Counted from the stretch's first letter, positions 45,341 through 57,460 are shown. The stretch is DNA of 64,000 bases from Acheta domesticus (GCA_031308135.1 JAHLJT010000631.1:156443276-156507275); one strand, 5' to 3'. Numbers and translations: made by a program. Notes: a model not told the origin generated them from the sequence alone.

Positions 45341-46010
45341 GAGGTAGTAAATTGAAAAACTACTTAAAGGGTGAAAGTTCGAATAACACAAACAGATATT
45401 TAATCGTAGATAGATGTCCGGATTCCATTCAAAACTCACCTCATGGTGGCTGCCTTCTTTGGGCTGGCGTGCCCCGAAAGAAGCAGACCATTTCGAGAAC
45501 GAGGCGTAGACGCTTAAAACATGCGCGTTCGAGTTCCTCAACTTAATTACGTTATTTGTATTGTAATCTACAAAATAAACCTTTTCTGACGTTCTATTGT
45601 ATTTTTTAATACAATCGTTCTATCACAAACGAAGTTGGCTTCTATTGTTATATTTTTACTTTTATAGCAATTTTTACGATTAAGTGATGTTCATGGTCTA
45701 CGTTAATTAGTCCCATTAGTACAGCGAATGTTTTACCTAAGAAGTTGGTGGCGATCCCTCCACCAGCAAGAACCGGTGCCGACCTACTCGCCGGATAGGG
45801 GAGAATTTCCCCTCTCCGGGCATACCCCTCCTCGCCAGAGGGGCGCCGCCACAATCGCGCCAAGCACTATGCTCAGGGCTGGTCTCGATGTGTGTGATAG
45901 TGTAGTGCTTATAAAAGTGTGTGTGTGTGAGCAAGGGGAGACGATAGGACACGGAAGAGAAAAGAAGATAGCGTGTGATCCATGACACTTTTGTTAGGGG
46001 ACTACTCACG
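45341..46010. other. Unassigned, GC-richer at 45745-45900
   Basis: The GC-richer block (CGGATAGGGGAGAATTTCC, GGGCGCCGCCACAATCGCG) has short opposing frames without a domain. ATTGTATT...AATACAAT near 45595-45615 is a small hairpin. Confidence 0.3.
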
Positions 46011-47869
46011 CATTCTCATGGTAAATATCGGTGAAACCAGGGAAAATTATCGATAAGAGCAGCCGGCCGCTGGAATTCTCCTGCGGTCATCGGTTGAATT
46101 CGATCTGTATGTTCGACCTAGTTTCGAAAGCCCACCGTCGGGACTGGAACCCAACGACTTTTCCATAAGTTCCTGCAGAGGCAGTGACTATGCTGTCTGT
46201 GATATAAATAAAACCCATCAATGTTTATAAATCGCGTTATGCTTGCACATCTCAAACTAATTTACTATTATTCTACAGTGAGATGAAAATTCTGTCAGTC
46301 ACGTTACGTACTATCACTGAATGACTGTTGAATGAACATTGTGATCTTGCAGTTACCTACGAGCTGCCATATTTAAGCCAGGTGTGTGTAGTAATTCTTA
46401 ATTCTTATAACAACGGCTATTTTTATTTTTTGAATATTCAAATAATCAAAGAAATCATAGATGCTTATATGGCTTTTAAAAAATAAATATTAACAATTTC
46501 TTAATTACAAACACTGACGTGCTATCAAAACACTAGTACTTTTGTGTGATTTTCATGTTCTTACAAGCGTTGGTTAATAGTCTAATGATAATTAAATTGA
46601 ATGAATGACGTTATGTATGGTTATTAATAAGATCAAAGTTATAAAATAATTATTTCAAACATTCCAAGAGTGCTAAGTGGGAGTTAGGATTTATTAAAAC
46701 ACACATAAATTATAACAAATTTCAAAACTTGATGAACTAAACTGAAATTGTATTAATAGTCACAATCCACCAAACAACTTTATTATAAAATCAATTCAAT
46801 GACTCAAAAATATATTGAGCAATTGAAGATTTTGATGGTTCATTTAAGTATACAATAATCACTTGGAACATATTTAGTTGTATAACATTTCAGGTTAAAA
46901 GTTTCATTCATTCTCATACAACTTCTACTAAGCTGATAGCTGTATTTTCATGTAATATTACTAGCTCGTAAAACATGATGCAAAATCCGTATGTCCAAAT
47001 TCTGAAGTGCTATCGAACGTTAATAATGTTTGGAGACGTTTTGAATCAGGACCTTGTGTGATTTCCGCGCAGTCCACGGCGAACCAATGCATCGGTAGTG
47101 CTAGGCACGTTACGACATGAAATGTCAAGTGGCATGTTGACAAGTCAGAGGTCTTTAAAGTATGGAAAGTTTTTATCTTAATCGCACGTATATATGTTCC
47201 AAATGTTATCATATGCTGTTTTTTTATCGAATATTCAACGCTTCTAAATATATAGAACGAAGTCAACATTCCTGCGTAGATTTAATTCTTACATAATAAA
47301 GCATCAAATACGAGCTTGCATTCTTCCCGTTCATTAATAATCCACAAAAAAAAATATTTGAAAATACGAGTATTGTATTTGCAGGTGACTGCTTAGTATT
47401 TCGAGTTATTAATTTAAAGGTAGATAAAGATATATTGAAGGATCAAGGTAAACTACGAGTACATTTCTGGGCGGAAACAAATAGTATGGCCATATATAGT
47501 TCAAAACGCGAAGCCATCAAGTTTGAAGAAGCTGTAATTACAATGAATCGCATTCAATTAGAAAACGAGTGTATTCTAAGTGCATGCCTTGTATATGGGA
47601 ATACTTTTTGAATAGCAAATTTGGGTGGGAAAATCATGTAAGTTTTCCCATAGGCAAAGCTTTGCTTTTTAAACAGGCAAATGTTTTTCCGAGCCAAGAC
47701 TTGCACTGAAGACCACCGAGTTAACTTGCCAGTAAACCGCCTGGCGTACTAATTTGCGCTGACGCTTAAGATTCTAATTGTCTCGTCCAATATATCCTTA
47801 AAGCAATTGTCAAAAATTCAGAGAGATCAATGAAAATGAGACCTATGCTATTCTTTTAAATGTCCCTTG
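46011..47869. other. Mostly AT-rich DNA, nothing recognised
   Basis: A 102-codon minus frame (46961-47269) has no domain. 47690-47770 has tRNA-like words without a proper A/B-box pair. Confidence 0.4.
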
Positions 47870-48130
47870 TTTTGTCCGTGAAAAAATGTAAAGAAAAAAA
47901 TTGGAGATTTGTTAGAGAAAACGTGTGATTAAAAAGTGCATTAATTTTAAATAAAAATTGCGTGAAAATTGCATGGTTTTTCAAAAACTTCTACCTGATC
48001 TTTCTTAAAGAGCTGATTTTGTAGAACAAATTTTGTTTCAGGCAAATATTTCAATCTTCAATTATGGAGTTTAAAACAATTTTGTTTATTTATTCCAAGA
48101 TAAGCACGAGGTGCTTTATTACACTTAATA
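47870..48130 (-). mobile_element. Long-TIR family, fragment F (reverse orientation)
   Basis: This is the reverse complement of part of copy E (about 52680-52905). It shares TTGGAGATTTGTTAGAGAAA, AAAGAGCTGATTTTGTAGAA versus its E counterpart, AACAAATTTTGTTTCAGGCA, and the hairpin-like GCACGAGGTGC near a TTATTA tract. No terminal hairpin is preserved. Confidence 0.7.
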
Positions 48131-48260
48131 ATATACATGAAAATAATATAATAAGATATTTCTTTTTGTATGAGAAACCCGCATGAGCCACCTCCTAGAT
48201 GGTGGGTTAACTATTAAAAGGAAGTTATAGTTCAGTCGTTTTGTTCATTGAACAAATATC

Positions 48261-48262
<2 letters not shown>

Positions 48263-48302
<40 letters not shown>

Positions 48303-48377
48303 CTCCATATCACGACTACAGATGTTATGAGTTGGCTGAGTATAAAATTATTATTATTATTATTATTGTTATTATTA
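48263..48377. repeat. Two (TTA)n tracts
   Basis: TTA repeats at 48263-48301 and 48347-48377 are separated by 45 bases. An ATT tract also lies beside the homologous position in copy E. Confidence 0.93.
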
Positions 48378-48819
48378 TAATATAATACCTAATAATTTGT
48401 CTTAATAGGTTATTATTACATCACATTACAAAAACATTAACTAATACCAAGTGCCTAGACCAAAGGCCTTCAATTCGCTATTACATCCTTAGGAATTCTA
48501 ACCTTTCACGGTCACTTCTTTGAATCAAAGTCGCGGAAACGACATCCTGTGATAAGGCTGATGAAAACGCCGTAAAAGAGAAAAATCTGCTGATAGAAGA
48601 CGTGTTCATACTAATGTTCCAATTCTTTAACTATTAACTATTATTTCCAAATATTATTTTTACAAAACTTTTGTAATTTCCTGTTGTTCTTTATAAAAGC
48701 CGCTCCCGTTCCATGGATTTCCCCAAGGATATGCTCACTATCAGACTCCACGATGCTCCACCGTCCATCTGATAGTGGACACGAGCAGCCATACACATTT
48801 GAACGGAAGCTCTCTTTAA
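48378..48819. other. Unassigned DNA
   Basis: No gene recognised; short minus frames only. Confidence 0.35.
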
Positions 48820-49150
48820 AATAACAATGATATGCGCGCACGAGATACTCCTGGGAGCGTTAACCCTCGACATCAATAACGACAAATATGCTCTCAAAAA
48901 GGCCAGAGGTGTTAATGTATGGTTAGTTCATGGGCAGAGACTCGATCGCCGGACAACGTATGTTATTGCGCGCACGTTGCTATGCGAATGCAAACGCAAT
49001 CGATTTATGCGGTATGCCGGTATAATTTGTCTTCATGTCGAGGGTGGGTTGAATTACCGCAATGGCTTACGCAACATTACGTCGGGGATTTTTAGAATTC
49101 GTTAATCCAGGATTAGCACAAGCGCGGCTCACCCGTGATAACCGTGTGAT
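48820..49150. other. CpG-containing unique island, candidate conserved element
   Basis: A complex block between AT-rich sides. Words include GATATGCGCGCACGAG, TGTTATTGCGCGCACG, GCGAATGCAAACGCAATCGA (with ATGCAAA, a POU-type octamer core) and TTAATCCAGGATTAGC, an inverted pair of TAATCC Otx/Bicoid-like sites. A 92-codon plus frame (48827-49105) spans it without a domain, so coding is not excluded. Confidence 0.35.
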
Positions 49151-49861
49151 ATTGCCATCGCTACTGAGTGTTATTGTCTATTAAGTATCGTATTACAGTT
49201 CTTTTAATATTTTATCTTATCTCAGAATCGTGTAAATGAAAGAGTGATAGGATAGGAATTTGATAAGATTGAAATGGAACTACTACGGTTTCCAACTAAA
49301 ATGAAAAGGAGTTTTAACGGTTATAAATTGTTGCTCAGAAGACAAAGGCTACAAAAATAGTGAAATCATATTCAGTTAATTTGTTCATATCATCAGTTCT
49401 TACTAATTTAATTAGTCACATTGATTTTTATTTATTTAATTTTTTATTTCCCTTCATCATTTATTATTAATTTTACCTCAAAATAAAATTTCATTTGTCT
49501 TTGACTCTGCTAAAAAACAAAAAGATGGACTGCCTGACGATTCATGGAAAACTTCATAGAAAAAGTACAGCACTAACTAGAGTAGATAAGCCAACATCAA
49601 AATAATCAATCAGTTATGTAAAGAATATAATGATCAATTTCAAGGTAACAAGGGTACTCGCAGTCAGCAAGTGATTGGGCATATTAATGATAAAATGAGT
49701 GTGTTATAAACGAAAACGAAACAATCTATAACAACGATATTCCAAACTAATATTATTAACTGAGAAATAAAGAAACGTTACTTCAGTTTGTCTTATTAAC
49801 AACGCAAAGACAAAACAATCAACTTTAGGGTAGGATAGGATAGGATACATTTATTGGATAG
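49151..49861. other. AT-rich DNA, nothing recognised
   Basis: GATAGGATAGGATA at 49834 is a very short tandem run. No gene. Confidence 0.4.
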
Positions 49862-49869
49862 ACTGTTAT

Positions 49870-50805
49870 CAGCGTTGCCAGATTATTTTTCGTACAAGTC
49901 GTGATTTTTCACAAATTTTAATGAAAAAAAAGCATGATTTGTTTAGAAAAAGCGGGACAAAATAAAAAACAAGAAATAAATATTTTAATTGTAAGAATCG
50001 AAACAGATACATTAATACAGATTTCAATCACAAACAACTATTCAGTAGGTTATCAAATTTCAGCAGCTGATATTCTATGGGTATTTTCGTAACCAGAAGA
50101 CGACGTACTTGACTTTGCCTTTTTTTTCCAGCTTAAGAGCTCGCGATTTTCATGTGACAGCTTGTGTTCGAGTGCTTTACGGTATCATTTAGTCCACAAT
50201 GAGAAACCTTTCTTTTTCTTACACAGTCGACAACATTCATTACACTCATTGTCACACCCAGTCACCTTGCACTGCTAGGTGCACGTATTCACTTAATGTC
50301 GTATTTTATTAATTGACGTTTTCCTACTTTAATTTTCTTAATGGGTGTGTCTTACGCCGCCAAATCCAAACTGTCTGAAGAACTATTCTCTTCTTCACTC
50401 ATCTTCAAACAAAAGCGTGAAGGAATAGCAGCACAAAAGTAAAATACATCTTATTCCCCAAGTAGGGTGTTTGATATATTCAATGTGCGAAACGATCACA
50501 GAACATTTCGTTACAAAATGAACAGCGCGTTGCGATCTGCGATGACGTCGACACCGCTACCTCGACGACCCATGATGCGATCGACCACCTACTCACTCGA
50601 TGATCCGACTCACCTCATTGCATTATGCGACGACCGATTCACGCGCTACTGTCGCTGAGATTTTTCTTGTTTTATTTTTTTGCATTGGGCAATTCCAATC
50701 GAAAGGTTTTACAAAAGCGTGATTTTGGCTGTACCGAGCGGGACGGTCACTTTTAGTCTTAAAAATCGCCACTTCCCGCCAAAAGCGGGACGTCTGGCAA
50801 CGCTG
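49870..50805. mobile_element. Non-autonomous hAT element with perfect 8-bp target duplication
   Basis: The TIRs CAGCGTTGCCAGA (49870-49882) and TCTGGCAACGCTG (50793-50805) are exact reverse complements. They are flanked by ACTGTTAT on both sides (49862-49869 and 50806-50813). An 8-bp duplication with a CAG.G-type TIR is the hAT signature. At 936 bp it is far shorter than an autonomous hAT. On the minus strand, about 50110-50250, a frame with one stop reads a Cys-rich piece (CDNECNECCRLCKKKKG), possibly a zinc-finger remnant or captured sequence. Confidence 0.9.
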
Positions 50806-50813
50806 ACTGTTAT

Positions 50814-51744
50814 ACATAATTTGTATGAAACAATTTGAATAAAATCAGTAAAATTCCCGTTAGTGAACAAAAATCTATAAAAATGCAATATTGTTAGAAA
50901 AATGTTTTTATTACGAGAAACAATTATTTGACTTTTATTGTGACCAACATTAAGTACTCATTACACTTTAAAGAGTTTGTTTTGAAAATGTTTGGAATTC
51001 TATATAATGTGCTTCTTACAAATATGTTTTTGAAACGCTGAGACCATTTTCTCACATTTTCGGTCTTTTTAGCAGGACAAATGCATTATCGCTTCATCCC
51101 TGCACTTCGCTTTACATCCTGAAAATTGATTATCTTAATTTCAATAATTTATTGCCATTAGTTGATTGGTTTTTAAATATTTATGATTTGTTAGTCCTCT
51201 TCATTAACCATCTCATTAAATATACATATATGTTTCAAAATTAAGGGTATTTTGGCGTTACTTGCAGCACGATAGTTTTTATTTTATGCCAAAAATAAGC
51301 GTTGAAAGCATTCAGTGCACCAACATCCATAATTCTACTTCACACTTTCCCATAGGACAGTATTTAGTTTCTCTCTTTATGTGTAATTACAAACTTTTTT
51401 GATCAAATCCACTTCTCTTTTGATTTAATTACAGAATTGAATGAATATTAGCCACATCTTTCTTCAGATACATTGCAGTGCAATTGTTTTCGACAGATTA
51501 ACTTCTATATGGAGGTTGGGGACCTTCCTGATGAATGTTATTCAGGTTGAAGTCATGATATCCGGTTTTATTCGGCTTAATTTCTTCTTTCTTTTATTCT
51601 CATTTATTTTCTTTTTAATTTCTCTCTTCGTTAAACGCCAAGTGTAGTCAGAATCCATGTTATGTGGGTATTTGTTCCAAAATCCAAAAAGTTAGCCATT
51701 GTAATATTTCTACTAAGCGATATGCCCTATGAAGACTCACTTTT
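50814..51744. other. AT-rich DNA, nothing recognised
   Basis: A 68-codon plus frame at 51441-51647 ends in a hydrophobic Phe/Leu run of low complexity. Confidence 0.4.
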
Positions 51745-52641
51745 TACTTTCTCGCACTTACTGACGGAAGACGAGAAACTATTGTAATCGTGCACCGGAA
51801 AACGGCGAATTTTCAATACAAAAATTCTTATTGCTTGGCCCTTGTAACAAATAAATGAATATACACATTTGCTATAAAACCTAAAAACCTTTAACACGTG
51901 GCGTAGGCAGAATTCATTTTTAGTGCGTCCTTCGTACCAAAAACTCGATTGATGGCAAAAACGTCTGTCTGTCCAACTGTGCGCCTAAACCGTTCAGCTG
52001 ATTTTCTCCAAAATTTATTTTCCTCAATCGATCTGCCTGATGTCGCGGGCCCTAAAATTTTAAACCGACATTTTAATTTGAAGGTACTGTACTTGAAGTT
52101 CTGAGATATTTTCAAAATTTAAAAAAAACGGCTCCCTCGTTTTTGATTAAATTTTGTTGTTGAATAGTGTGAAGGACGTTTAAGAGAATGAGTTAGGTCT
52201 CTTTTTTGTTAAAAACTCTGATTTTTCGAAAATTGCAAAAATTTTAAATGTTTCGTCCTTTTTCTACAACTACAATATTTAAGATAGTTATTTGTTACTT
52301 TAATGAAATCTGTTCCATAAAGATAAATTTTGAAATATGGTCATGTAAAATTTTCCAAAATTTGAATACTTTCGGCGTATTTTGCATGAAAGTACGGGCG
52401 AGAAAATACGTGCTGTTTCAGCATCACTACCTTAACCCCAGGATGCATAAAACGTTTTTTATTTGCTGACAACTATTAAACTTTTTTCAAGGAGCCATGG
52501 CATCAGCTAGATTAATTGGGGAATGTCAATTTTGGAGCAAATCCGCTGCACAGACGCTAGCGCGGTCATATTTAGGAGATGGCTTATGAGCTTTTCTCCT
52601 TCAGAAAGAAAATATCTTATTATAATATTTCCATGTATTAC

Positions 52642-52677
<36 letters not shown>

Positions 52678-53143
52678 ATGTAATAAAGCACCTCGGTGCC
52701 GATCTGGGAATAAATAAACATTTTTTAAAACTCAAAAATTGGAGATTGAGATATTTGCCTGAAACAAAATTTGTTCTAAAAAATCAGCTCTTTAAGAAAG
52801 ATCGTGTAGAATTTTTTGAAAAAGAATGCAATTTTCACTTAATTTTTATTTGAAAATAATGCATTTTTCAAAAATACGTTTTCTCTAACAAATCTCCAAC
52901 ACGGACAGACGGACGGACAAACAGACGTTTTCCCGTCATTCGATTTTTCGGTATCAAGAACCCAAAAAGCATGTTTTCTGGCTATCCCACGAGTTAGAGT
53001 TTTTTTTATAAATTTAGAAACTGGATTGATCAATTTTTTCGTTATCAGGACTCTGTAAAACGAGTTTTTCTGCCAAAAATTCGCCGTTTTATTTGGCCAG
53101 CATTACATAACTTTCTCTCTACTGCGGAAGTTTTAGCGAGAAA
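51745..53143 (+). mobile_element. Long-TIR family, copy E (both ends, clearest TIRs)
   Basis: The left TIR (51745 to about 51985) has ACTTTCTCG/CGAGAAACT at the extremity, then CGGAAAACGGCGAATTTT, ACACGTGGCGTAGGCAG, ACTCGATTGATGGC and CGTCTGTCTGTCC. The right TIR (about 52900-53143), in reverse complement, reads AAAGTTATGTAATGCTGGCC, AAAACGGCGAATTTTTGGC, ATAGCCAGAAAACATGC, TTCTTGATACCGAAAAATCG and CGTCTGTTTGTCCGTCCG. The TIRs are about 240 bp. The body holds an (ATT)n tract (52637-52676) and no frame of note. Confidence 0.88.
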
Positions 53144-54764
53144 AAAAAATCAAATAGATTTTAAGCAAGATATTGCACTATTTCAAGGAGTTAAAATTGA
53201 AGATGTAAATGTTACAATTATTTTAAGATTTTCATCTAGTAATAGAGTCAGCCTCACCAAGACTTGTTAGGAAGGTTTTCTAATTATACAAGGAAGAAAA
53301 ACTGAAGGCATACCAGACACATAAATGATCCACACGTATGCTCTTAAAACATGGGTAATGAGAACAAACGTATAATCTACTAGAAATAACAATGAGAAGA
53401 ATATAAAGGGACCAACCTGTCATTTAGGCGATCGCGAGTAATTTTGTTATGTAAAAAGTTTCAACTGTTTAATAGTAGATTTAGGATATTGACTTTGGAA
53501 TAATTTCAATGTCAAGAAAGATGACCAGAAGATTACGATTGGTGGTATTGCATTATTGGAAGTTTTCTCGTACTAGTGGTCGACGTGATTATTCGAGGAA
53601 GATTTCTCACTTCGGAAGCGCGGCCCACAAGGACAGAATCTTCACAAACAGTATGCTTCACGTAGGATACGCAATATAGACTAACCATTCTTTGCAAATA
53701 AATTATTGAACAGTTTTTTTAAGGAAAGCCTTTAATAAATTACATAATGCCTACTAAATTTGATGGCAAGTCAATAATAGTTTATAAAGCAGAATGTTGT
53801 AAATATACTTATTAAATTTCACTAATAAAAGATGTGATTGGGTTATTGAAAATGAAGGCTGATTTTTATTAAATCATAAACTCTGCAGATCAAACATCTT
53901 GTGTTCTTTTTAAATGAATAAATATTTAGTAATTACCTAATTCGTACTGGATGAGACATTGGTCCACGTAAATAATATTTCATTACAAAGTAATGTGAAA
54001 GTCAGATGTTTGAAATGTAATGAATAATTAAAGATAAATATTTTCAAGTACATAGATATTAAAGTAGTTTAAGATTGGTTTGCACAATGTTGGGTAAATG
54101 GTAAAGTTGAATATCATGATTTCAAAATAGATTCAAATTGGCTACGCCGAACGTGGGGCAGATTGTAATAAATACTTATAGGTTTTAATATTGGTTTACA
54201 TGCGAGTGTTCAGATTTGTTAGAGCAGCTGCGCAGATCCATCGTCAGAGCCAAGAAATAATTTTATTTTGTAGAAGATTGTTTTAGTTCGTTTCCGTTGG
54301 AGATAACATGGATTAAGATCGAGTGGAACTTCAAAATGTTTGAAACAATGAAACACATACTTTGTAATATCGTAATAAAAGACAATAAGCAGTATTTTCA
54401 TTCAATGAACCTGTCATTGTTGAAAAGAAACTTATATTCTTAGGAAATGCACTTAATGGTACGCTAAGCTCTAATGAGAGCATATCAGTTTTTATTTTAT
54501 TTTCAATCATTGGACAAAATGATGCTAATGTTTACAATTTTTGTCAATTATTACTATTATTAATATTACTATTTTAATTATTATTATAATAAAACAGGAA
54601 TTATTTTAGAGATTATCAAATACCGTCTCATTCTAATAGGGATGAGTTCGATTGTCTATGACGTTATGTTTATTTCATTACGTACAACGCTCCTTTCTAA
54701 TAATTTCCAAAATGATGTTTTGGAAGACAAATATACAAATTATTAGTTTTTTATTGGTTTTATT
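53144..54764. other. AT-rich DNA, nothing recognised
   Basis: No element ends or genes seen. 53560-53640 is slightly GC-richer. The left boundary of the piggyBac relic is not visible. Confidence 0.4.
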
Positions 54765-55940
54765 ATGATTGTACTATTAGAGAATTTTCTGAGAGTCTTG
54801 CTTCAGGATTTATTATTCAAGATGTCTTCGGTTTCGGAAGGTTCAATAATATTATTTGAGGACGACGATGTTGAAGCAATTTACGTTGCTCCACCGTATT
54901 GTAGTATTTTATCTGATGAAGATGATGATGGTATTCCCGACAGTCTCAGTAAACGGCCCTGCGATTATAAATATTTCAATCCTACCAAAGAAGACAGACT
55001 TTGGAAAAGCAGACCACTGTTAAATTATTTTTTTAATTAATATTAAATTAATACTAAGAAGAGCACTGTTAATTAAAAATATTTTTCACCAGAAAATAAT
55101 TTGTCCTATGGCAAAAGTATGGCAAAATATTTTGGCAGGCATGGACTAAAGCTATATATTCGGAGGAAGCCTATCCGTTTTGGGTACAAGGTTTGGTTCT
55201 TGAATACTAGTGGATACTTAGTAGGCTTCGAAATATATCAGAGAAAGTCTATAACAGCTAATTCTCTGTCATACAAAAATTTGACAAATCAACTGCTCGA
55301 CTATTAGAAATGATAATCAGTATGACATCTGAAGTGAAAATTGTTGTTTCATTTCTATTTTGTCAAGTTGTTTACAAGTTTCAACTTGTTAATCCACTTA
55401 AGAAATAACAGGTACGTTGGCACGGACAGGTACAATAAGAGAGAACCGAATACCGAACTGTCCACTACTAAGCAAGACGGAAGTGTTCAAGGAGGAAAGG
55501 GATAGTATTCATTCAGTCGTAGATAAGGACAAGTATATTTCTCTGTAAGTGGACAGATAATTCTGCAGTACATGTAGCATCGAATATCTATGGAGTAAAT
55601 CCAATTACTAATGTGAAAACATATGGCCAAAAGGAGAAAAAAACAAACACATTGAAGTACCTCGCCCCTCCCTCAGCCTATCATCCGTCTGAAGTTTCGT
55701 ACAGAACTTGTGCATGTGTATGTAAAAACGTATTCTGGGCCACCAAAAGGAGCAGGTTGAATATCTATCCTAATAAACAGAGATGACATATCTTTTTACT
55801 GTCAAAATCATTAAATAGAAATAAATACAGATGAGAAGAAATGTGCATGTTACAACTGCAGCATTAAACCTCCAACACAGTGCAGAAAATGTGATGTTGG
55901 CTTGTGTAAAGACTGTTTCGTTGAGAATCATTCATGCTAG
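54765..55940 (+). pseudogene. PiggyBac-family transposase relic
   Basis: N-terminal part: ATG at 54822, acidic stretch FEDDDVEAIYVAPPY and LSDEDDDGIPDSLSKR, then DRLWKSRPLLNYF with the WK.RP motif, stopping at 55038. Core part (55101-55307): LSYGKSMAKYFGRHGLK and KPIRFGYKVWFLN, strongly piggyBac-like. In this family the first block usually reads as a DES motif, so the first catalytic Asp appears replaced by Gly. Later pieces are RENRIPNCPL, KWTDNSAVHVASN (55547 onward, another frame) and a Cys-rich tail (55833-55940: C.C..C, then C..CDVGLCKDCF), the C-terminal cysteine-rich domain. The part between WK.RP and the DDE core is lost. Stops and frameshifts make it inactive. TTAA-flanked ends were not found. 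Confidence 0.88.
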
Positions 55941-56429
55941 AATGTATTTGTCAATTCGAATTAATATTACTATTTGTAATACAAATAAAAGTATTATGCT
56001 TCATTTTCATGAATAAATAATGTCTACAAATTCCTATTTAGTTTGCTCTTATTAGTGCCTAGTGAACCATTTATGGTACAGAGCATATTAACTGTCTGGT
56101 CATACATTTCTCTTTATCATATTAAAACATTTCATTAGGAAAATATGATCATGTTTAATGTCTGAAACAATGAAAATCATGAAAAATAATTCTGAGTACT
56201 CATTTTTCTCAGTTAAATATTTTTTTTCTTTTTTGGCTGATTGTATCAGAAACTGGTACTTCACTCTTCAAAGGCGTTTGTAAGGCAATGAAAGAGATAC
56301 TTATTTAAGGTTTGTAATGGAAATTTGATAAAAGAAATCTACCCTACAAAGATGAACAATTTCAATGTCAATTTCAATGATAATGTGCATATTGGAGCAG
56401 AAACGATCGAAAAACGCAGTGACCGAGAG
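55941..56429. other. AT-rich DNA after the piggyBac relic
   Basis: It may include the element's 3' flank; no TIR was recognised. Confidence 0.35.
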
Positions 56430-56800
56430 GCAGTAGATATCGAGTGCTATTGACTGGGCGGATATCTTGCTGAAATCGGCCGAGTGAGGGCGCTCCGGTA
56501 GGAAGTTCCTGAAGCGCGGCCGAGTTCCCGGCCGCAGATCCACCGCGCTCCGACAAACACGCCGGGACGCGTCTAATTAAGGGACAATTTAGCGATTTCG
56601 CAAATCGCTCGGAAGCGATGGGGGAGCGGCACTGGGCCTCTGCCAGCGCCCGCGCCGCCCCTTCGACACGCGCTTTCCCTCTGCCCCGCCCGCCCGACCT
56701 CGCCCGCCCCCGCCCGCCCCGCCCGATCCCGCCCGACTCCGCCCGCCCCGCCCAATCCCGCCCGACCACGCCTAAACCCTCCCGACCCCCAAAAATATAG
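56430..56800. other. CpG island with CGCCCG repeats, candidate regulatory element
   Basis: 56440-56620 is complex (GACTGGGCGGATATCTTGC, GGGACGCGTCTAATTAAGGG) and includes an exact hairpin AGCGATTT-CGC-AAATCGCT at 56591-56609. 56640-56780 is dominated by CGCCCG/CCCGCC units with strong C richness on the plus strand. Frames of 111-131 codons on the minus strand are Gly/Arg/Ala low complexity. Confidence 0.4.
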
Positions 56801-57104
56801 TTTTAAAGCTTTTTTTGATATTTTTCCTGATATTCCTCCCACCAAAGGGACCCCAGAAAGTTTTTGCCCAGGAGCCCCCACAGTAAACCTGGCCTTGATT
56901 GGTTCCAATAATGACTAATACACGAAGTTCACTTCGGCTGTGTGATCCAAACCCCTGCCTTGGTGGCTTTCTCCGAAAGATCTGCAATAAGCGATTTAAT
57001 TCCGAAGTCAGAATTTGTTATCATCACTCTCTCTCTTTCACACGTTGCCGAAACTAACGTTACATATATGTAACGCTTGGCAGAAATGGGTTAATCTTCT
57101 TCGC
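56801..57104. other. Unassigned DNA
   Basis: No gene or repeat match was recognised. Confidence 0.35.
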
Positions 57105-57460
57105 TATTGAATTGAATTGCCTTATTTTACATGGCGAGACTCAGGCCATGTGGCCTGCTCTTCCGTCTGGCCACGCAAATTTCGCTACGCTCCTTTCACC
57201 AACTAGTGGAGAATGAAGATATTCCATGGGCGACGAAACAGGCGATTTTCAGAATTTTGCTCAGAGGCGTCATTTAGGCTTGAGGATCTTTTACATGCAG
57301 TAAATCTTCTAACATGGGTAAGCCGGCTTTACTTCCCCTCCGAAGGAAGGCGTACGAAGGATTTTTTTCGCCCCTAAAAAAAATCCATGGCTTCGATCTG
57401 GTTTGATCCGCGAACTTGGGTATAACAGTCCGGTACGCTAACCGTTACACCATCGCCGCT
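57105..57460 (-). mobile_element. tRNA-derived SINE, minus strand
   Basis: On the minus strand GGCGATGGTGTAACGGTTAG gives a pol III A box (57432-57452), and AGTTCGCGGATCAAACC a B-box-like motif (57400-57416). The body follows (CCTTCCTTCGGAGGGGAAGT, AAAGCCGGCTTACCC), with a 3' end GTAAAATAAGGCAATTCAAT and an ATTCA-type tail near 57105-57120. Length is about 355 bp. The A-box/B-box order with a simple 3' tail supports a SINE rather than a tRNA gene; a cloverleaf cannot be drawn. Confidence 0.75.

Noticed and set aside
47690..47770. Second tRNA/SINE candidate
   Set aside because: Words like GTTAACTCGGTGGTC appear but A and B boxes are not in proper order or spacing.
48250..48380. CRISPR-like array
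   Set aside because: The regular pattern is a TTA microsatellite; no repeat-spacer structure exists anywhere in the window.
57400..57460. tRNA gene on the minus strand
   Set aside because: A- and B-box-like motifs exist but no cloverleaf can be drawn, and a 350-bp body with a simple tail shows a SINE.
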